DNA of 64,000 bases, taken from contig JAOARY010000006.1 of assembly GCA_025210335.1 (NCBI GenBank), forward strand, positions 1-64,000, in the 5' to 3' direction. This document shows positions 36,795 through 45,466 of the stretch, in pieces; position 1 is the first letter of the stretch; each line of letters begins with the position of its first letter. This DNA is from Peptostreptococcaceae bacterium (GTDB lineage Bacteria; Bacillota; Clostridia; Peptostreptococcales; Peptostreptococcaceae). The notes under the pieces were generated by a model. The model worked only from the letters and a program-made list of their open reading frames with translations, was not told where the DNA came from and ran no database searches. The position numbers were made by a program, and so were the translations under genes.

Positions 36795-37154
36795 ATGAGA
36801 ATAGCATTTGCAAAAGAGAGTGAAAAGGTAGCAATGCATTTTGGTCATTGTGAAGGATTTGAAGTATATGATGTTGATGGTAAAGAAGTTTTAAAAAATG
36901 AGTTTATAGAAAATCCAGGACATAGACCAGGTTTTTTACCAGTATTTTTAGCAGAAAAAAATGTTAATGTTATAATTGCTGGTGGAATGGGAAAAATGGC
37001 TCAAGATTTATTTAATGAAAATGGAATAAATGTAATTGTAGGAGCTGATGGTGAAATTAAAAATGTATTGAATGATTACTTAAATAATAATTTAAAATCA
37101 ACTGATTCTGTATGTGAAGAACATGCACATCATGGAGAAGGTTGTAATCACTAA
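36795..37154 (+). CDS. NifX-like protein with His-rich tail
   Basis: 119 residues, NifX-type fold (MRIAFAKESEKVAMHFGHCEGFEVYDVDG, shown here only in outline; PGHRPGFLPVFLAE; VIIAGGMGKMAQDLF). The last 14 residues carry Cys and His (CEEHAHHGEGCNH), apt for metal binding. Close to the orange-protein type of the orp cluster. TGGAGG precedes ATG 36795. Last gene before a terminator, so mrp to this gene may be one transcript. Confidence 0.9.
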   Translation: MRIAFAKESEKVAMHFGHCEGFEVYDVDGKEVLKNEFIENPGHRPGFLPVFLAEKNVNVIIAGGMGKMAQDLFNENGINVIVGADGEIKNVLNDYLNNNLKSTDSVCEEHAHHGEGCNH

Positions 37155-37167
37155 TAATAAAATAAAA

Positions 37168-37213
37168 AGCTGTATTATATTGCATAATATGCAGTTTAAT
37201 ACAGTTTTTTTTT
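37168..37213 (+). terminator. Terminator after the NifX/MinD cluster
   Basis: AGCTGTATTA / TAATACAGT stem with an inner palindrome TGCATAATATGCA, then a run of nine T. Confidence 0.88.
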
Positions 37214-37239
37214 ATCAAAAATAGCAAGGAGGTTTTGCT

Positions 37240-37731
37240 TTGAAGCAAAAAATAGCAAATCAGAATCATTTAGAAAGAATCAAAATGATTCTTAAAAAGA
37301 ATAATATAAAAATAACCAATCAAAGAATTGAAATAATAAATTTTTTGATGTCTGAAAAAAGACATGTTAAAGCTGAAGAGATATATAGATATCTTAAAGA
37401 TTATGGAGTTGGTCTTGCAACTGTTTATAGAAATTTAGAAAAACTAAAATCTTTGGGTATAATAACAGAGATAAACTATGGAAAGGAAAGATATTTTGAA
37501 ATGAAATTATTTTCAAAAAAATCTATAAAGATTCATATGAAATGTGAAAAATGTGATCAAATAATAGATTTTTATGATGATGAACTTAGTTTTTTCATAT
37601 TGAAAAAGAAAAACTTTTATGAAGAGCAAAAAAATATTAAAATAAAAGATGTATCTTTAAATATGATTGGAATTTGTGAAGAGTGTGAAAATAAAGAGGA
37701 GGAATTTAATGGCAAGACCAATAAAACCTAG
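37240..37731 (+). CDS. Fur-family metal-responsive repressor
   Basis: 163 residues. Winged helix (about 10-85; ITNQRIEIINFL, VGLATVYRNLEKLKSLGII) and dimer domain with MKCEKC (Cys102, Cys105) and ICEECE, the usual zinc site. The HHHLIC stretch of typical Fur reads SIKIHMKC, and one conserved His (His42) remains in the hinge, so subtype (Fur, Zur, PerR) is uncertain. Start TTG 37240 after AAGGAGG. It overlaps the DUF134 gene by 23 bases and probably controls metal-linked genes nearby; the repeats at the mrp promoter are candidate sites. Confidence 0.88.
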   Translation: MKQKIANQNHLERIKMILKKNNIKITNQRIEIINFLMSEKRHVKAEEIYRYLKDYGVGLATVYRNLEKLKSLGIITEINYGKERYFEMKLFSKKSIKIHMKCEKCDQIIDFYDDELSFFILKKKNFYEEQKNIKIKDVSLNMIGICEECENKEEEFNGKTNKT

Positions 37732-38149
37732 GCGTATAGAGTTTGTACCAAAGAACACATATTTTTATCCAGTAGGAAAAAGAAAATGTGAAATTGTTGA
37801 AATGGATTTGAAATTAGAAGAATTGGAAGCTATGAGACTAAAGGATATAGAAAAATTATCACAAGAGGATTGTGCTAAAAGGATGAACGTTTCAAGACAA
37901 ACCTTCCAAAATATAATAGATAAAGCAAGATTTAAAGTAGCTACAGCACTTATGAATGGTAATGCAATAAAAATAGAGGGTGGAAATTATACACTAAATA
38001 TTTGTAAATATGTATGCAATACATGTGGATTTGAATTTGAAAAGAAATATGAAAATAAAAATATGTTATGTCCAAATTGCGAGTCTAATGAAATTATTTG
38101 TATAAAAAAGAGTAATTTCTGCAAAAAGAATTGTAAAAAAAATATATAG
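37709..38149 (+). CDS. DUF134-family HTH regulator
   Basis: 146 residues starting ARPIKPRRIEFVPKNTYFYP, the DUF134 signature, with a sigma-70 region 4-like helix-turn-helix (about 41-75; LSQEDCAKRMNVSRQTFQNII) and a C-terminal zinc ribbon (Cys103/106 and Cys121/124). DUF134 proteins commonly lie beside NifX-like and MinD Fe-S ATPase genes, including the orp cluster. ATG 37709 follows AGGAGG inside the Fur-family gene; upstream in-frame starts lack such a site. Likely a local regulator. Confidence 0.92.
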   Translation: MARPIKPRRIEFVPKNTYFYPVGKRKCEIVEMDLKLEELEAMRLKDIEKLSQEDCAKRMNVSRQTFQNIIDKARFKVATALMNGNAIKIEGGNYTLNICKYVCNTCGFEFEKKYENKNMLCPNCESNEIICIKKSNFCKKNCKKNI

Positions 38150-38153
38150 ATTA

Positions 38154-38190
38154 AGAAAGAGACCATTTTATAATATGGTTTCTTTTTTTT
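38154..38190 (+). terminator. Terminator after the DUF134 gene
   Basis: AAAGAGACCAT / ATGGTTTCTTT with G-U pairing, then eight T. Confidence 0.88.
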
Positions 38191-38391
38191 GTTTTGAAAT
38201 ACAAATAAGTTGAATAATTGTTTATTTAAGAATGAAAAAATAAATTATTAATATAGTTCCAAAGTTTTAGTTATCTTAAAAATTAAATGGTTCTATAGTT
38301 TTATATTGGAAAAAAAGTAAGTTTGAAAATGAAAATTATGATAAAATTTAGACGAATTTATAAATTATATTAAAAAAAGGGAGAGATTTTT

Positions 38392-39546
38392 ATGTTTAGA
38401 AAAAATGTATTGAAAAAATTAACAATGCTTGTATTTATATTATCTATGTTTATTGGTTCGTCAATAAATACATATGCATTTGAAGGTGAAAGTGTAAAAG
38501 GAGTACCTGAAGGGTGGACAAGAATACCTTTTGGAAATTTTAGCAAATACAAATTAACAGATGATTGGAAGTATACATCAATTAATGGGGGAGTTTCTTC
38601 TCTAAAAGAAAAAAATCCTAATTCAAAAATAGAATTTACTTTTGAAGGTAGTGCATTTAGACTTTTAGGTTATGATGTTGTAAAACAAAATTCAAAATAT
38701 AGGATAATGATAGATGATAAAATAGATGAGACTGTAATTTATGAAAATGATGGAAGAAGAATAGAAGCTAGTCCTATTATATTTCAAACGAAAAATATGG
38801 ATAACAAAGAGCATAAGGTAACAATTATTCCAATGAGTTATGATGGTGGACAAAGTCCAATACACAATCATTTATATGCAGTTGCTATATATCAAGGTGA
38901 TATAACTGAAGGAAACAAAAAAATAAATGAAGAAGAAAATGTAATATTAGATACTGAACCAGAAAAAGAAATAATAAAAATAGATGAAGAAGTATTAGTG
39001 AATTTAACAATAAATAATATTCAAGAAATAACAGCAGAAGACATAAGAATTAAATATGATTCAGATAGATTAGAGTTTTTAGGATATGAAGAAGTAGAAG
39101 GAATCAAACTGGTAAAAGATATGAAAAATGATGATGAATTAAGAGTGATATTAGCAAGTAAAGGTGAAGCAAATATAATAAATGCCAAAGAAGTATTATT
39201 AAAACTAAGATTTAGAGGCGAAATGGCAGGAGAGGCATTAGTAGATGTAACAAAAGGAAGAGTAACAGATGGAATAGAAATGGAAAAAGATTTAGAAGAA
39301 AAAGATTGTGGAAAAGGAATAATTCTAATAGAAGAAGATGAATTAGTAGATGTAAATAATAGTGGAGAATTCACATTATTGGATTTGGGAATAGATGCAA
39401 GACATTTAAATAAAGATCCAAAAGCACAAGAATTACTAGCATACAATACAGATATAGTTGAAGATGGAAGTATAGATGATATGGATTTACTAGAGATAGG
39501 TAAATTAATGTTAGAAAACGACAATTATGCACCAAACAACTATTAA
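38392..39546 (+). CDS. Secreted protein with cohesin-like and dockerin-like domains
   Basis: 384 residues. Signal peptide (1-29, cleavage after NTYA). Then a beta-rich domain (about 35-170) of a kind found in carbohydrate-binding or surface proteins, a cohesin-like domain (about 180-315; KIDEEVLVNLTINN, IRIKYDSDRLEFLGY), and a dockerin-like C-terminus with two calcium-loop repeats: DVNNSGEFTLLD (320-331) and DIVEDGSIDDMD (354-365). AGGGAGAG precedes ATG 38392. No anchor or LPXTG is visible and no cellulase gene is near, so a scaffold for other surface proteins or self-assembly is only an inference. Confidence 0.8.
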   Translation: MFRKNVLKKLTMLVFILSMFIGSSINTYAFEGESVKGVPEGWTRIPFGNFSKYKLTDDWKYTSINGGVSSLKEKNPNSKIEFTFEGSAFRLLGYDVVKQNSKYRIMIDDKIDETVIYENDGRRIEASPIIFQTKNMDNKEHKVTIIPMSYDGGQSPIHNHLYAVAIYQGDITEGNKKINEEENVILDTEPEKEIIKIDEEVLVNLTINNIQEITAEDIRIKYDSDRLEFLGYEEVEGIKLVKDMKNDDELRVILASKGEANIINAKEVLLKLRFRGEMAGEALVDVTKGRVTDGIEMEKDLEEKDCGKGIILIEEDELVDVNNSGEFTLLDLGIDARHLNKDPKAQELLAYNTDIVEDGSIDDMDLLEIGKLMLENDNYAPNNY

Positions 39547-39567
39547 TGATTATTAAATAACTTAAAA

Positions 39568-39611
39568 AAAAGCTGTTAAATTCTATGAAAACATAGAATT
39601 TAACAGCTTTT
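39568..39611. terminator. Bidirectional terminator between converging genes
   Basis: Perfect 20-bp arms beginning AAAAGCTGTTAAATTCTATG with an AAAA loop; A and T runs flank it, so it serves both the secreted-protein gene and the PHP gene. Confidence 0.92.
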
Positions 39612-39612
39612 A

Positions 39613-40413
39613 TTATATTTTATAAAAAACAGGTTTTAATTTTTCGAATTTAGTAAGTTTATCAAACCCAATAGATTTAAGATAATCTATTGAAGATTCA
39701 AATTCATAGGATAATTGGTTAGGGATATGACTATCAGAACCTAATGTTATAATTTGTCCGTTCAAATCTTTATACATTTTAAAAATATTTTTACAAGGAG
39801 AAAAATCTCCTAAATTGTATCTATAACCAGAAGTATTAAGTTCGATTCCTTTATTTTTGGAAATAAGGGTTTTTAATATTTCTTCTATTATATTTTTAAA
39901 GTCCATATTACTAAGAGGATGATTATATCCTCCATAACGTCTTATAATATCTAAATGACCAAGAACACTAAAATCTTCATACATATTTATAATTTCAAGA
40001 ACATGTTCATAATAGTCAATATATGCTTGTTTTTGTGTTTTACCTTCAAAAAATTTACCTTCATATAAATCATCCATTTCATTTATGCTGTGAATAGAGC
40101 CTATTATAAAGTCAAAATCATTGTCTAGAATATCTTTTTTGTATTTATTCAAAACTTCTTTAAATAATCCTATTTCAACTCCTTTTTGTATTTTAATTTT
40201 GTCTTTATAAAGATTTTTATAAGTATTTAAAGTTTTAAAATATTTTATTAAATCTATTGAAAAATCATTTTTTATATTTTTGTAATCATAATCAATATGA
40301 TCTGTAATTGCAATTTCTTTTAGATTTAACTCTATTGCTTTTTTTATAATATCCTCAATTGGTGTATTACAATCTCCTGAGAAACTACTATGAATATGGT
40401 AATCAATAAACAT
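39613..40413 (-). CDS. PHP-family histidinol-phosphatase
   Basis: 266 residues of the PHP (HisJ/HisK) family: metal ligands in DYHIHSSFSGD (His6, His8), TDHIDYD, a Glu in KGVEIGLF, GSIHSINEMD, GHLDIIRRYGGYN and LGSDSHIPNQ. Family members hydrolyse histidinol phosphate, the penultimate step of histidine synthesis, though many paralogues in Clostridia have other phosphoester substrates. Start ATG 40413 with GGGAGG upstream. No other his genes are near, so the exact substrate is uncertain. Confidence 0.88.
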   Translation of the reverse strand: MFIDYHIHSSFSGDCNTPIEDIIKKAIELNLKEIAITDHIDYDYKNIKNDFSIDLIKYFKTLNTYKNLYKDKIKIQKGVEIGLFKEVLNKYKKDILDNDFDFIIGSIHSINEMDDLYEGKFFEGKTQKQAYIDYYEHVLEIINMYEDFSVLGHLDIIRRYGGYNHPLSNMDFKNIIEEILKTLISKNKGIELNTSGYRYNLGDFSPCKNIFKMYKDLNGQIITLGSDSHIPNQLSYEFESSIDYLKSIGFDKLTKFEKLKPVFYKI

Positions 40414-40842
40414 TTTTATCCTCCCATAAATTATATATTAATTAAAATTTATTATAACATATTACGTATGTAATTCTTAGAAAATGAGCTATATTTTTAT
40501 TATATTTTTTAGGATTATAAATTGAGAGTATATTGTATTTAAGTTTTTTATTATATAATTTGTAAAATATAAAAACAATATTCGAATAAATTAAAAATGA
40601 TTCAAATAAATAAAAAAATTTCATTTTACGAAAAAAAATTAAAAAAATATTTTTTTGTATTTTTAGAAATAAATTAAAATAAAAGATTAAAAAGAATAAA
40701 TAGAATTATAAATTATCAGAAAATATTCTTAAAAAACTAGAAAAATGGAGAAAAAACAGGAATCGTTCACAAAAAATTCTGAAAATTAAAAGTTATCTTG
40801 AATCAAAAAAACAAATGAAAGAAAAAAGTCTATAAAAATCAA
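40414..40842. other. Very AT-rich intergenic region
   Basis: Lies between the divergent PHP gene and the Cys-rich small gene. No ORF with a ribosome site and no structured element was found; a 60-codon open frame on the minus strand looks like chance. Confidence 0.6.
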
Positions 40843-40871
40843 TTGACATCAAAATGCAAGATTGATATAAT
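40843..40871 (+). promoter_or_regulatory. Fully consensus sigma-A promoter
   Basis: TTGACA (40843-40848), 17-bp spacer, TATAAT (40866-40871): all twelve consensus bases. It drives the Cys-rich small gene starting at 40931. Confidence 0.9.
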
Positions 40872-40930
40872 TAACTTGTAAATAAGAAATGGATTTGATT
40901 ATTTGTGATTATATAAATGGAGGTATGGTT

Positions 40931-41101
40931 ATGGAGAATAAATTAAAAAAAGACATGAAGGATAGTATATCAAAAAATGGTGAAGTACTTAAGAACTTAA
41001 ATAAAAAATGTAGAGTTATTTCATGTATGCATTGCTTAAATAACAAATGTCAAAATGATTATTGTGATTTTTATGAAAGAAGCTTTATACAAGAAGGATA
41101 A
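40931..41101 (+). CDS. Small Cys-rich protein of unknown function
   Basis: 56 residues, not assigned to a family. A charged helical N-terminal half is followed by five cysteines: CRVISCMHCLNNKCQNDYC. That spacing could bind zinc or a cluster; DUF1540-type proteins have a loosely similar pattern. ATG 40931 lies 6 bases after GGAGGT (40919-40924); the ATG at 40925 overlaps the site. A perfect promoter upstream and a terminator downstream make it a stand-alone, probably abundant transcript. Function unknown. Confidence 0.7.
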   Translation: MENKLKKDMKDSISKNGEVLKNLNKKCRVISCMHCLNNKCQNDYCDFYERSFIQEG

Positions 41102-41123
41102 TTATATGAAAAATTATATTTAG

Positions 41124-41166
41124 AGCCGTTATTTAAATTAACTAATATTTAAATGACGGTTTTTTG
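41124..41166 (+). terminator. Terminator after the Cys-rich gene
   Basis: GCCGTTATTTAAAT / ATTTAAATGACGGT with one G-T pair, followed by six T. Confidence 0.85.
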
Positions 41167-41361
41167 CTGTTTTAATGTATAAAAGATAAAATAAATGTTG
41201 ATATATTTTTTTTTATTTCAATTATTTTTCACTGCTAATATTGATTTTAATATAGATAATTAGGTATCTATTAAATAGATGTTTTAAATTGATTTGAGTT
41301 GTTTTTTTATATAAAATATAGGCATTTTAAAATAATAAGTATCGAATTTGGGGGATATAGT

Positions 41362-42927
41362 ATGGATAAATATTTTTGGAATAGAGAGTATACAATATGG
41401 ATGGTTTTATCAGCAATTATTATAGTGATTTGGGGTTTTATAACAATGACAATATTCACAAGTCATAATAATAAGGAAGAAAGTTTTTTAGATTCTGAAT
41501 TAAGATCTTTTGAAGGGGAGGTTCATTCTACCTTAAAAACTTATGAAGAATTTTCAAATTTTTTATATCAAGAAATTAATGGAAGTAAGGAAATATCAGA
41601 AATAATGTATAAAGCTAATTTTGCTTCAAAAGAAAAAAAGAATGAATTAAGAATGAGTCTATATGATTTATTAGAAAGTAGTTATTTAAATATGCAAAAT
41701 TATTATTTTAGACAATTACATTTTCATCTTCCAAATACAGAAAGTTTTTTGAGAATGCATAGACCTAGCAAATATGGAGATATTTTATCTAGTGTACGGG
41801 AAAGTGTTAGAATTGCAAATAAAAATGAAGTATATACAACTGGTTTTGAAGAAGGAAGAATATACAATGGATTTAGATTTGTATATCCTTTGAATTATAA
41901 AAATACACATACTGGAAGTGTAGAGGTTTCAATATCTAGTGCATCGATAGTTGAAGTTCTTTCTAAATTATATCCAAAGAAAGATTTTATTTTTGTAATG
42001 GATAAAAAAGTTGTTAAAGAAAAAGTTTTTGATGATCAATTAAGTAATTATTTAGAATCAAATGTTTCAAGTAAATTTTTAGTTGATAAAGAAGTTGAAG
42101 AAATTAGCCTTGGGTATAAAAATACGATACCAAAAAATGATAAAGATTTTTTTTCAAAAGTGGTGAAAAATCATGAAAGTGATATAGAAAATTGGAATGA
42201 TTTTGCTATTCCTATAGACTATGATGGTCAAAATTTTATGGTTAAATTTTTGAAAATAGAAAATATTAAGAAAATACCAGTAGCTTATTTAATATCTGTA
42301 TCTGAAAATAATGAATATCCAAAAATATATAAAGACTTATATCAACAAATATTTTTGGTAACTATTTTAGCTTTTTTTATTATAATTTTTGGGCTTATAT
42401 TAGCTTCCTATCAATATAAATTAAAAATGGCATCACAATATGATCATTTAACAAAAATATACAATAGGCATAAGTTTTTAGAAATAGTAGAAAGAGAATT
42501 AAAGAAATTAAAAAGATATAAACATAGTTGCGCGGTTATTTTAATGGACATAGATTTTTTTAAGAATATAAATGACACATATGGTCATGAATGGGGAGAC
42601 CAAGTTCTTAGAGAGCTTGCAACGTCAATTGAAAAAAATATTAGACAAACAGATGTATTTGCTAGATGGGGTGGTGAAGAGTTTATTATATTTTTAAGCC
42701 ATACAAATGAATCAAATGCATTTAATGTAGCAGATAAATTAAGAAAAATTATAGAAGAAGAAACTACGGAAAAATTAAAAGAAATAACATTAAGTTTAGG
42801 TGTTTCATTAGTATTAGAAGATGATAGTAGCATAAATGATTCAATAGATAGAGCTGATGAGGCTATGTATAATGCAAAGCGAACAGGTAGAAATAAAGTT
42901 TGTTGTTATTCAAATTTGAATAAGTAA
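41362..42927 (+). CDS. Membrane diguanylate cyclase (GGDEF)
   Basis: 521 residues. Membrane helix (about 13-34), extracytoplasmic sensor region (about 35-325), second helix (about 328-350) and a GGDEF domain (about 360-520) with the start DHLTKIYNRHKF and active site RWGGEEF (435-441). The inhibitory site RQTD lies five residues before it, so product feedback is likely. It should make cyclic di-GMP. ATG 41362 follows TTGGGGGAT; upstream frame extension has no ribosome site. The sensed ligand is unknown. It complements the degenerate HD-GYP gene at 23.8 kb. Confidence 0.93.
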   Translation: MDKYFWNREYTIWMVLSAIIIVIWGFITMTIFTSHNNKEESFLDSELRSFEGEVHSTLKTYEEFSNFLYQEINGSKEISEIMYKANFASKEKKNELRMSLYDLLESSYLNMQNYYFRQLHFHLPNTESFLRMHRPSKYGDILSSVRESVRIANKNEVYTTGFEEGRIYNGFRFVYPLNYKNTHTGSVEVSISSASIVEVLSKLYPKKDFIFVMDKKVVKEKVFDDQLSNYLESNVSSKFLVDKEVEEISLGYKNTIPKNDKDFFSKVVKNHESDIENWNDFAIPIDYDGQNFMVKFLKIENIKKIPVAYLISVSENNEYPKIYKDLYQQIFLVTILAFFIIIFGLILASYQYKLKMASQYDHLTKIYNRHKFLEIVERELKKLKRYKHSCAVILMDIDFFKNINDTYGHEWGDQVLRELATSIEKNIRQTDVFARWGGEEFIIFLSHTNESNAFNVADKLRKIIEEETTEKLKEITLSLGVSLVLEDDSSINDSIDRADEAMYNAKRTGRNKVCCYSNLNK

Positions 42928-43041
42928 ATTGTATTATTTTAATATTTATACATTTATTTTTTATGATTTTAAATGTATACTGTTATTTAGAAGTAGATAA
43001 ACGATATTTCACTAAAGTGATACAATATAAAAGGTGATATT

Positions 43042-44466
43042 ATGGATAAGTTTAAATTAATATTTGATGGAGAAAAACCAAAGTATATACAAATATATGT
43101 AAAAATAAAAAATATGATAAATAATAAAGAATTAAAAAGTAATGAAAAATTACCAACGATAAGAAAATTTGCGAAATTTTTAGAGGTTAATAATTCTACT
43201 ATTGTCAAGGCGTATGAACTATTAGAAAAAGAAAATTTTGTTTTTAAAATAGTTGGAAGTGGTACTTATATAAATGAAAAGAAAAAAAATATAAAATCAG
43301 ATATATATGAATCAAAACACGATATAATACCGTTTCATATAGGTAATCCTTCTAGTGAAATGTTTCCAATAGATGATTTTAAAAAAGCTATAGATATGGC
43401 TTTAAAAGAAGATGGAGCTTCTGTATTTGAATATGAAGATGGGCTAGGTTTTTATGAGCTTAGATTGGAATTAAAGAAATATTTAAAGTCAAAAGATATA
43501 AATACATCAGAGGATAGAATACAAATAATTTCTGGTGCGCAACAGGGTATTGATATTGTTTGCAAGACTTTGGTCAATTATGGTGATATAATATTTACAG
43601 AAGAACCAACCTATAATGGTGCCATCGATATTTTTTCAAATAAAGGTGCAAAAATTATACAAATACCAATGTTAAATGATGGTATAGATATAGGTATATT
43701 AAAATTAAAATTAGAAAAAATTAAGCCGAAATTAATATATGTGATGAGTAATTATCAAAATCCAACTGGGATATCATATTCAGAATACAAAAAAAAGAAA
43801 TTAATAGAACTTGCAAATGAATATGATTTTTATATTTTGGAGGATGATTTTTTAAGTGATTTTAAATTTTATTCACAAAATAATATGACTTTAAGGGCTT
43901 ATGATAATTCTTCAAGAGTTATATATGTAAAGAGTTTTTCAAAAATTCTTATGCCTGGTCTTAGAATTGGTTTGCTTGATATGCCTTATAATCTTAAAGA
44001 TAAATTATGTGAAGCAAAATATTATACAGATATATCTACATCAAGTTTGATACAAAGAGCTTTATATTACTATATTAGAAATTTTGATTGGAAGAAGAAT
44101 TTATATGCAATTGAAAATATATATAGGAAAAGATTTGACAAGATGAAAAATATAATAGAAAATAAGTTTGATAAAAGACTTGAATATTATATTTCTTGTG
44201 GTGGAATTAATTTCTTTTTAAAATTACCAAAAGGTTATTCATCTAGTGATTTTAAGCAATTTTTATTAAAAAGAGGAGTTGGAATTTTAGAAGGTGAAAT
44301 ATTCTTTGAAAATCCAATTGAAAATAGATTTTTTAGATTAAATATAGCTAGTACAAATGTAGATCAAATAGAAGAAGGCATGGATATAATAAAAAAATCT
44401 TTGGATGATTTTTTGGATGGTTATAGGTATAATAATGATTTTAAAAATGAAAAATTTTTATATTAG
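43042..44466 (+). CDS. MocR-type regulator (GntR HTH fused to aminotransferase fold)
   Basis: 474 residues. N-terminal GntR winged helix (about 8-75; LPTIRKFAKFLEVNNSTIVKAYELLE) joined to a fold-type I aminotransferase domain (about 95-465) with SGAQQGIDIV, SNYQNPTGISYS and the PLP Lys in YVKSFSKILMPGLRIG. MocR proteins sense PLP or amino compounds and often control PLP or amino-acid genes next door; none is obvious here. AAAGGTGAT precedes ATG 43042. Confidence 0.92.
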   Translation: MDKFKLIFDGEKPKYIQIYVKIKNMINNKELKSNEKLPTIRKFAKFLEVNNSTIVKAYELLEKENFVFKIVGSGTYINEKKKNIKSDIYESKHDIIPFHIGNPSSEMFPIDDFKKAIDMALKEDGASVFEYEDGLGFYELRLELKKYLKSKDINTSEDRIQIISGAQQGIDIVCKTLVNYGDIIFTEEPTYNGAIDIFSNKGAKIIQIPMLNDGIDIGILKLKLEKIKPKLIYVMSNYQNPTGISYSEYKKKKLIELANEYDFYILEDDFLSDFKFYSQNNMTLRAYDNSSRVIYVKSFSKILMPGLRIGLLDMPYNLKDKLCEAKYYTDISTSSLIQRALYYYIRNFDWKKNLYAIENIYRKRFDKMKNIIENKFDKRLEYYISCGGINFFLKLPKGYSSSDFKQFLLKRGVGILEGEIFFENPIENRFFRLNIASTNVDQIEEGMDIIKKSLDDFLDGYRYNNDFKNEKFLY

Positions 44467-44493
44467 TTTTAAATGTTTTGAGGAGGATTTATT

Positions 44494-44661
44494 TTGGCAA
44501 GTGAAAAAGAAGTAAAAAGAATTAATGAATTAGCAAAAAAAGCAAAGGCAGAAGGTCTTACGCAGGAAGAAAAAAAAGAACAAAAAGAGCTTAGAGAAAA
44601 GTATATAGCTGACTTTAGAAGAAATGTTAAATCTCATTTAGATAGAATCAAGATAGTATAA
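44494..44661 (+). CDS. DUF896 (YnzC-family) small protein
   Basis: 55 residues from TTG 44494 to TAA 44659-44661, preceded by GAGGAGG. Sequence starts [20 protein letters not shown] and ends with [15 protein letters not shown]; the elements LAKKAKxxGLTxEE and R..Y...FR.N..  match the DUF896/UPF0291 family (B. subtilis YnzC), a two-helix protein of unknown role. cheW follows 16 bases later. Confidence 0.88.
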   Translation: MASEKEVKRINELAKKAKAEGLTQEEKKEQKELREKYIADFRRNVKSHLDRIKIV

Positions 44662-44677
44662 TATTTGGAGGTGTATT

Positions 44678-45151
44678 ATGGCTGAAGAAAAATATGTCAT
44701 ATTTAGATTAGATGAGGAAGAATATGGTGTGAATATAATGAAAGTTAGAGAAGTTAGTGAAGTTAAAAAGAGAGTTAATGTTCCTAATACTCCTGACTTT
44801 ATTGATGGAATAATAAACTTAAGAGGTGAAGTTACACCAATAGTTAGTTTAAAGAAAAGATTTAATTTAAAAGCTGATAAATTTGACGAAACTGCTAGAA
44901 TTATAATATCTAATGTTGAAGATAAAGTGGTTGGTTTTTTAGTTGATGAAGCATCTCAAGTTATAAGTATAGACTCAGATGACATAGAAGATACACCAGA
45001 GGTTATAATGGGTATAGATAGAACTTACATTCAAGGTATTGGAAAAACAAAAGATAAGATGATAATAATCTTAGATTTGGATAAAGTTCTTACTAAAGAA
45101 GAAGTTGAAAAAATTGGAGAATTAGAAGAAAATAATATGGAAAGAGCATAG
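44678..45151 (+). CDS. cheW: CheW-type chemotaxis adaptor
   Basis: 157 residues of the CheW fold: YVIFRLDEEEYGVNIMKVREV, FIDGIINLRGEVTPIVSLKKRF, VGFLVDEASQVISI, IQGIGKTKDKMIIILDLDKVL. CheW joins CheA to chemoreceptors. TTGGAGGTG precedes ATG 44678. No cheA or receptor is near; with the lone cheY at 33 kb this suggests dispersed chemotaxis genes or a non-motility signalling role. The stop codon overlaps its terminator. Confidence 0.94.
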   Translation: MAEEKYVIFRLDEEEYGVNIMKVREVSEVKKRVNVPNTPDFIDGIINLRGEVTPIVSLKKRFNLKADKFDETARIIISNVEDKVVGFLVDEASQVISIDSDDIEDTPEVIMGIDRTYIQGIGKTKDKMIIILDLDKVLTKEEVEKIGELEENNMERA

Positions 45152-45170
45152 GAACTCCTATGTTTTTTCT
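45147..45170 (+). terminator. Terminator overlapping the cheW stop
   Basis: CATAGG / CCTATG with an AACT loop, then six T. Confidence 0.8.
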
Positions 45171-45466
45171 TTTATATTTTAAATTATATAAAGAAATTTA
45201 AGAAAATTTAATTTTATTTTATATATAATTTTATTTTAAAAATTTTAAAATGACTAGAAAAATATAGATATTCTTCGTATAATTTTCAAAAAAACTAATA
45301 CTTATAGATTATTTTTTAGCAAAAATATTTTTAATTAAGAATTTTATGTTATAGTAAAAGTGTTTTCAAATATTAAAATCAATTTTTAGATTCAATAAAA
45401 ATAAGATATTTAATATTATATTTTGATAAGATTTTAAATATATATTTTTATTGTTTTGGAGGTATT
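45171..45466. other. AT-rich leader region of the DegS-like gene
   Basis: About 300 bases with no ORF. A TATAGT near 45352 is the best -10 candidate; no clear -35 or structured element was found. Confidence 0.4.

Noticed and set aside
33863-37154. Nitrogenase cofactor cluster
   Set aside because: NifX-like folds are present but no nifH, nifD, nifK, nifE or nifN, and the MinD Fe-S pair fits an orp-like set better.
40442-40624. 60-codon open frame on the minus strand
   Set aside because: No ribosome site and composition equal to the AT-rich intergenic background.
42948-42979. Inverted repeat ATACATTTA / TAAATGTAT after the diguanylate cyclase gene
   Set aside because: Short, AT-only and not followed by a T-tract; too weak to call a terminator.
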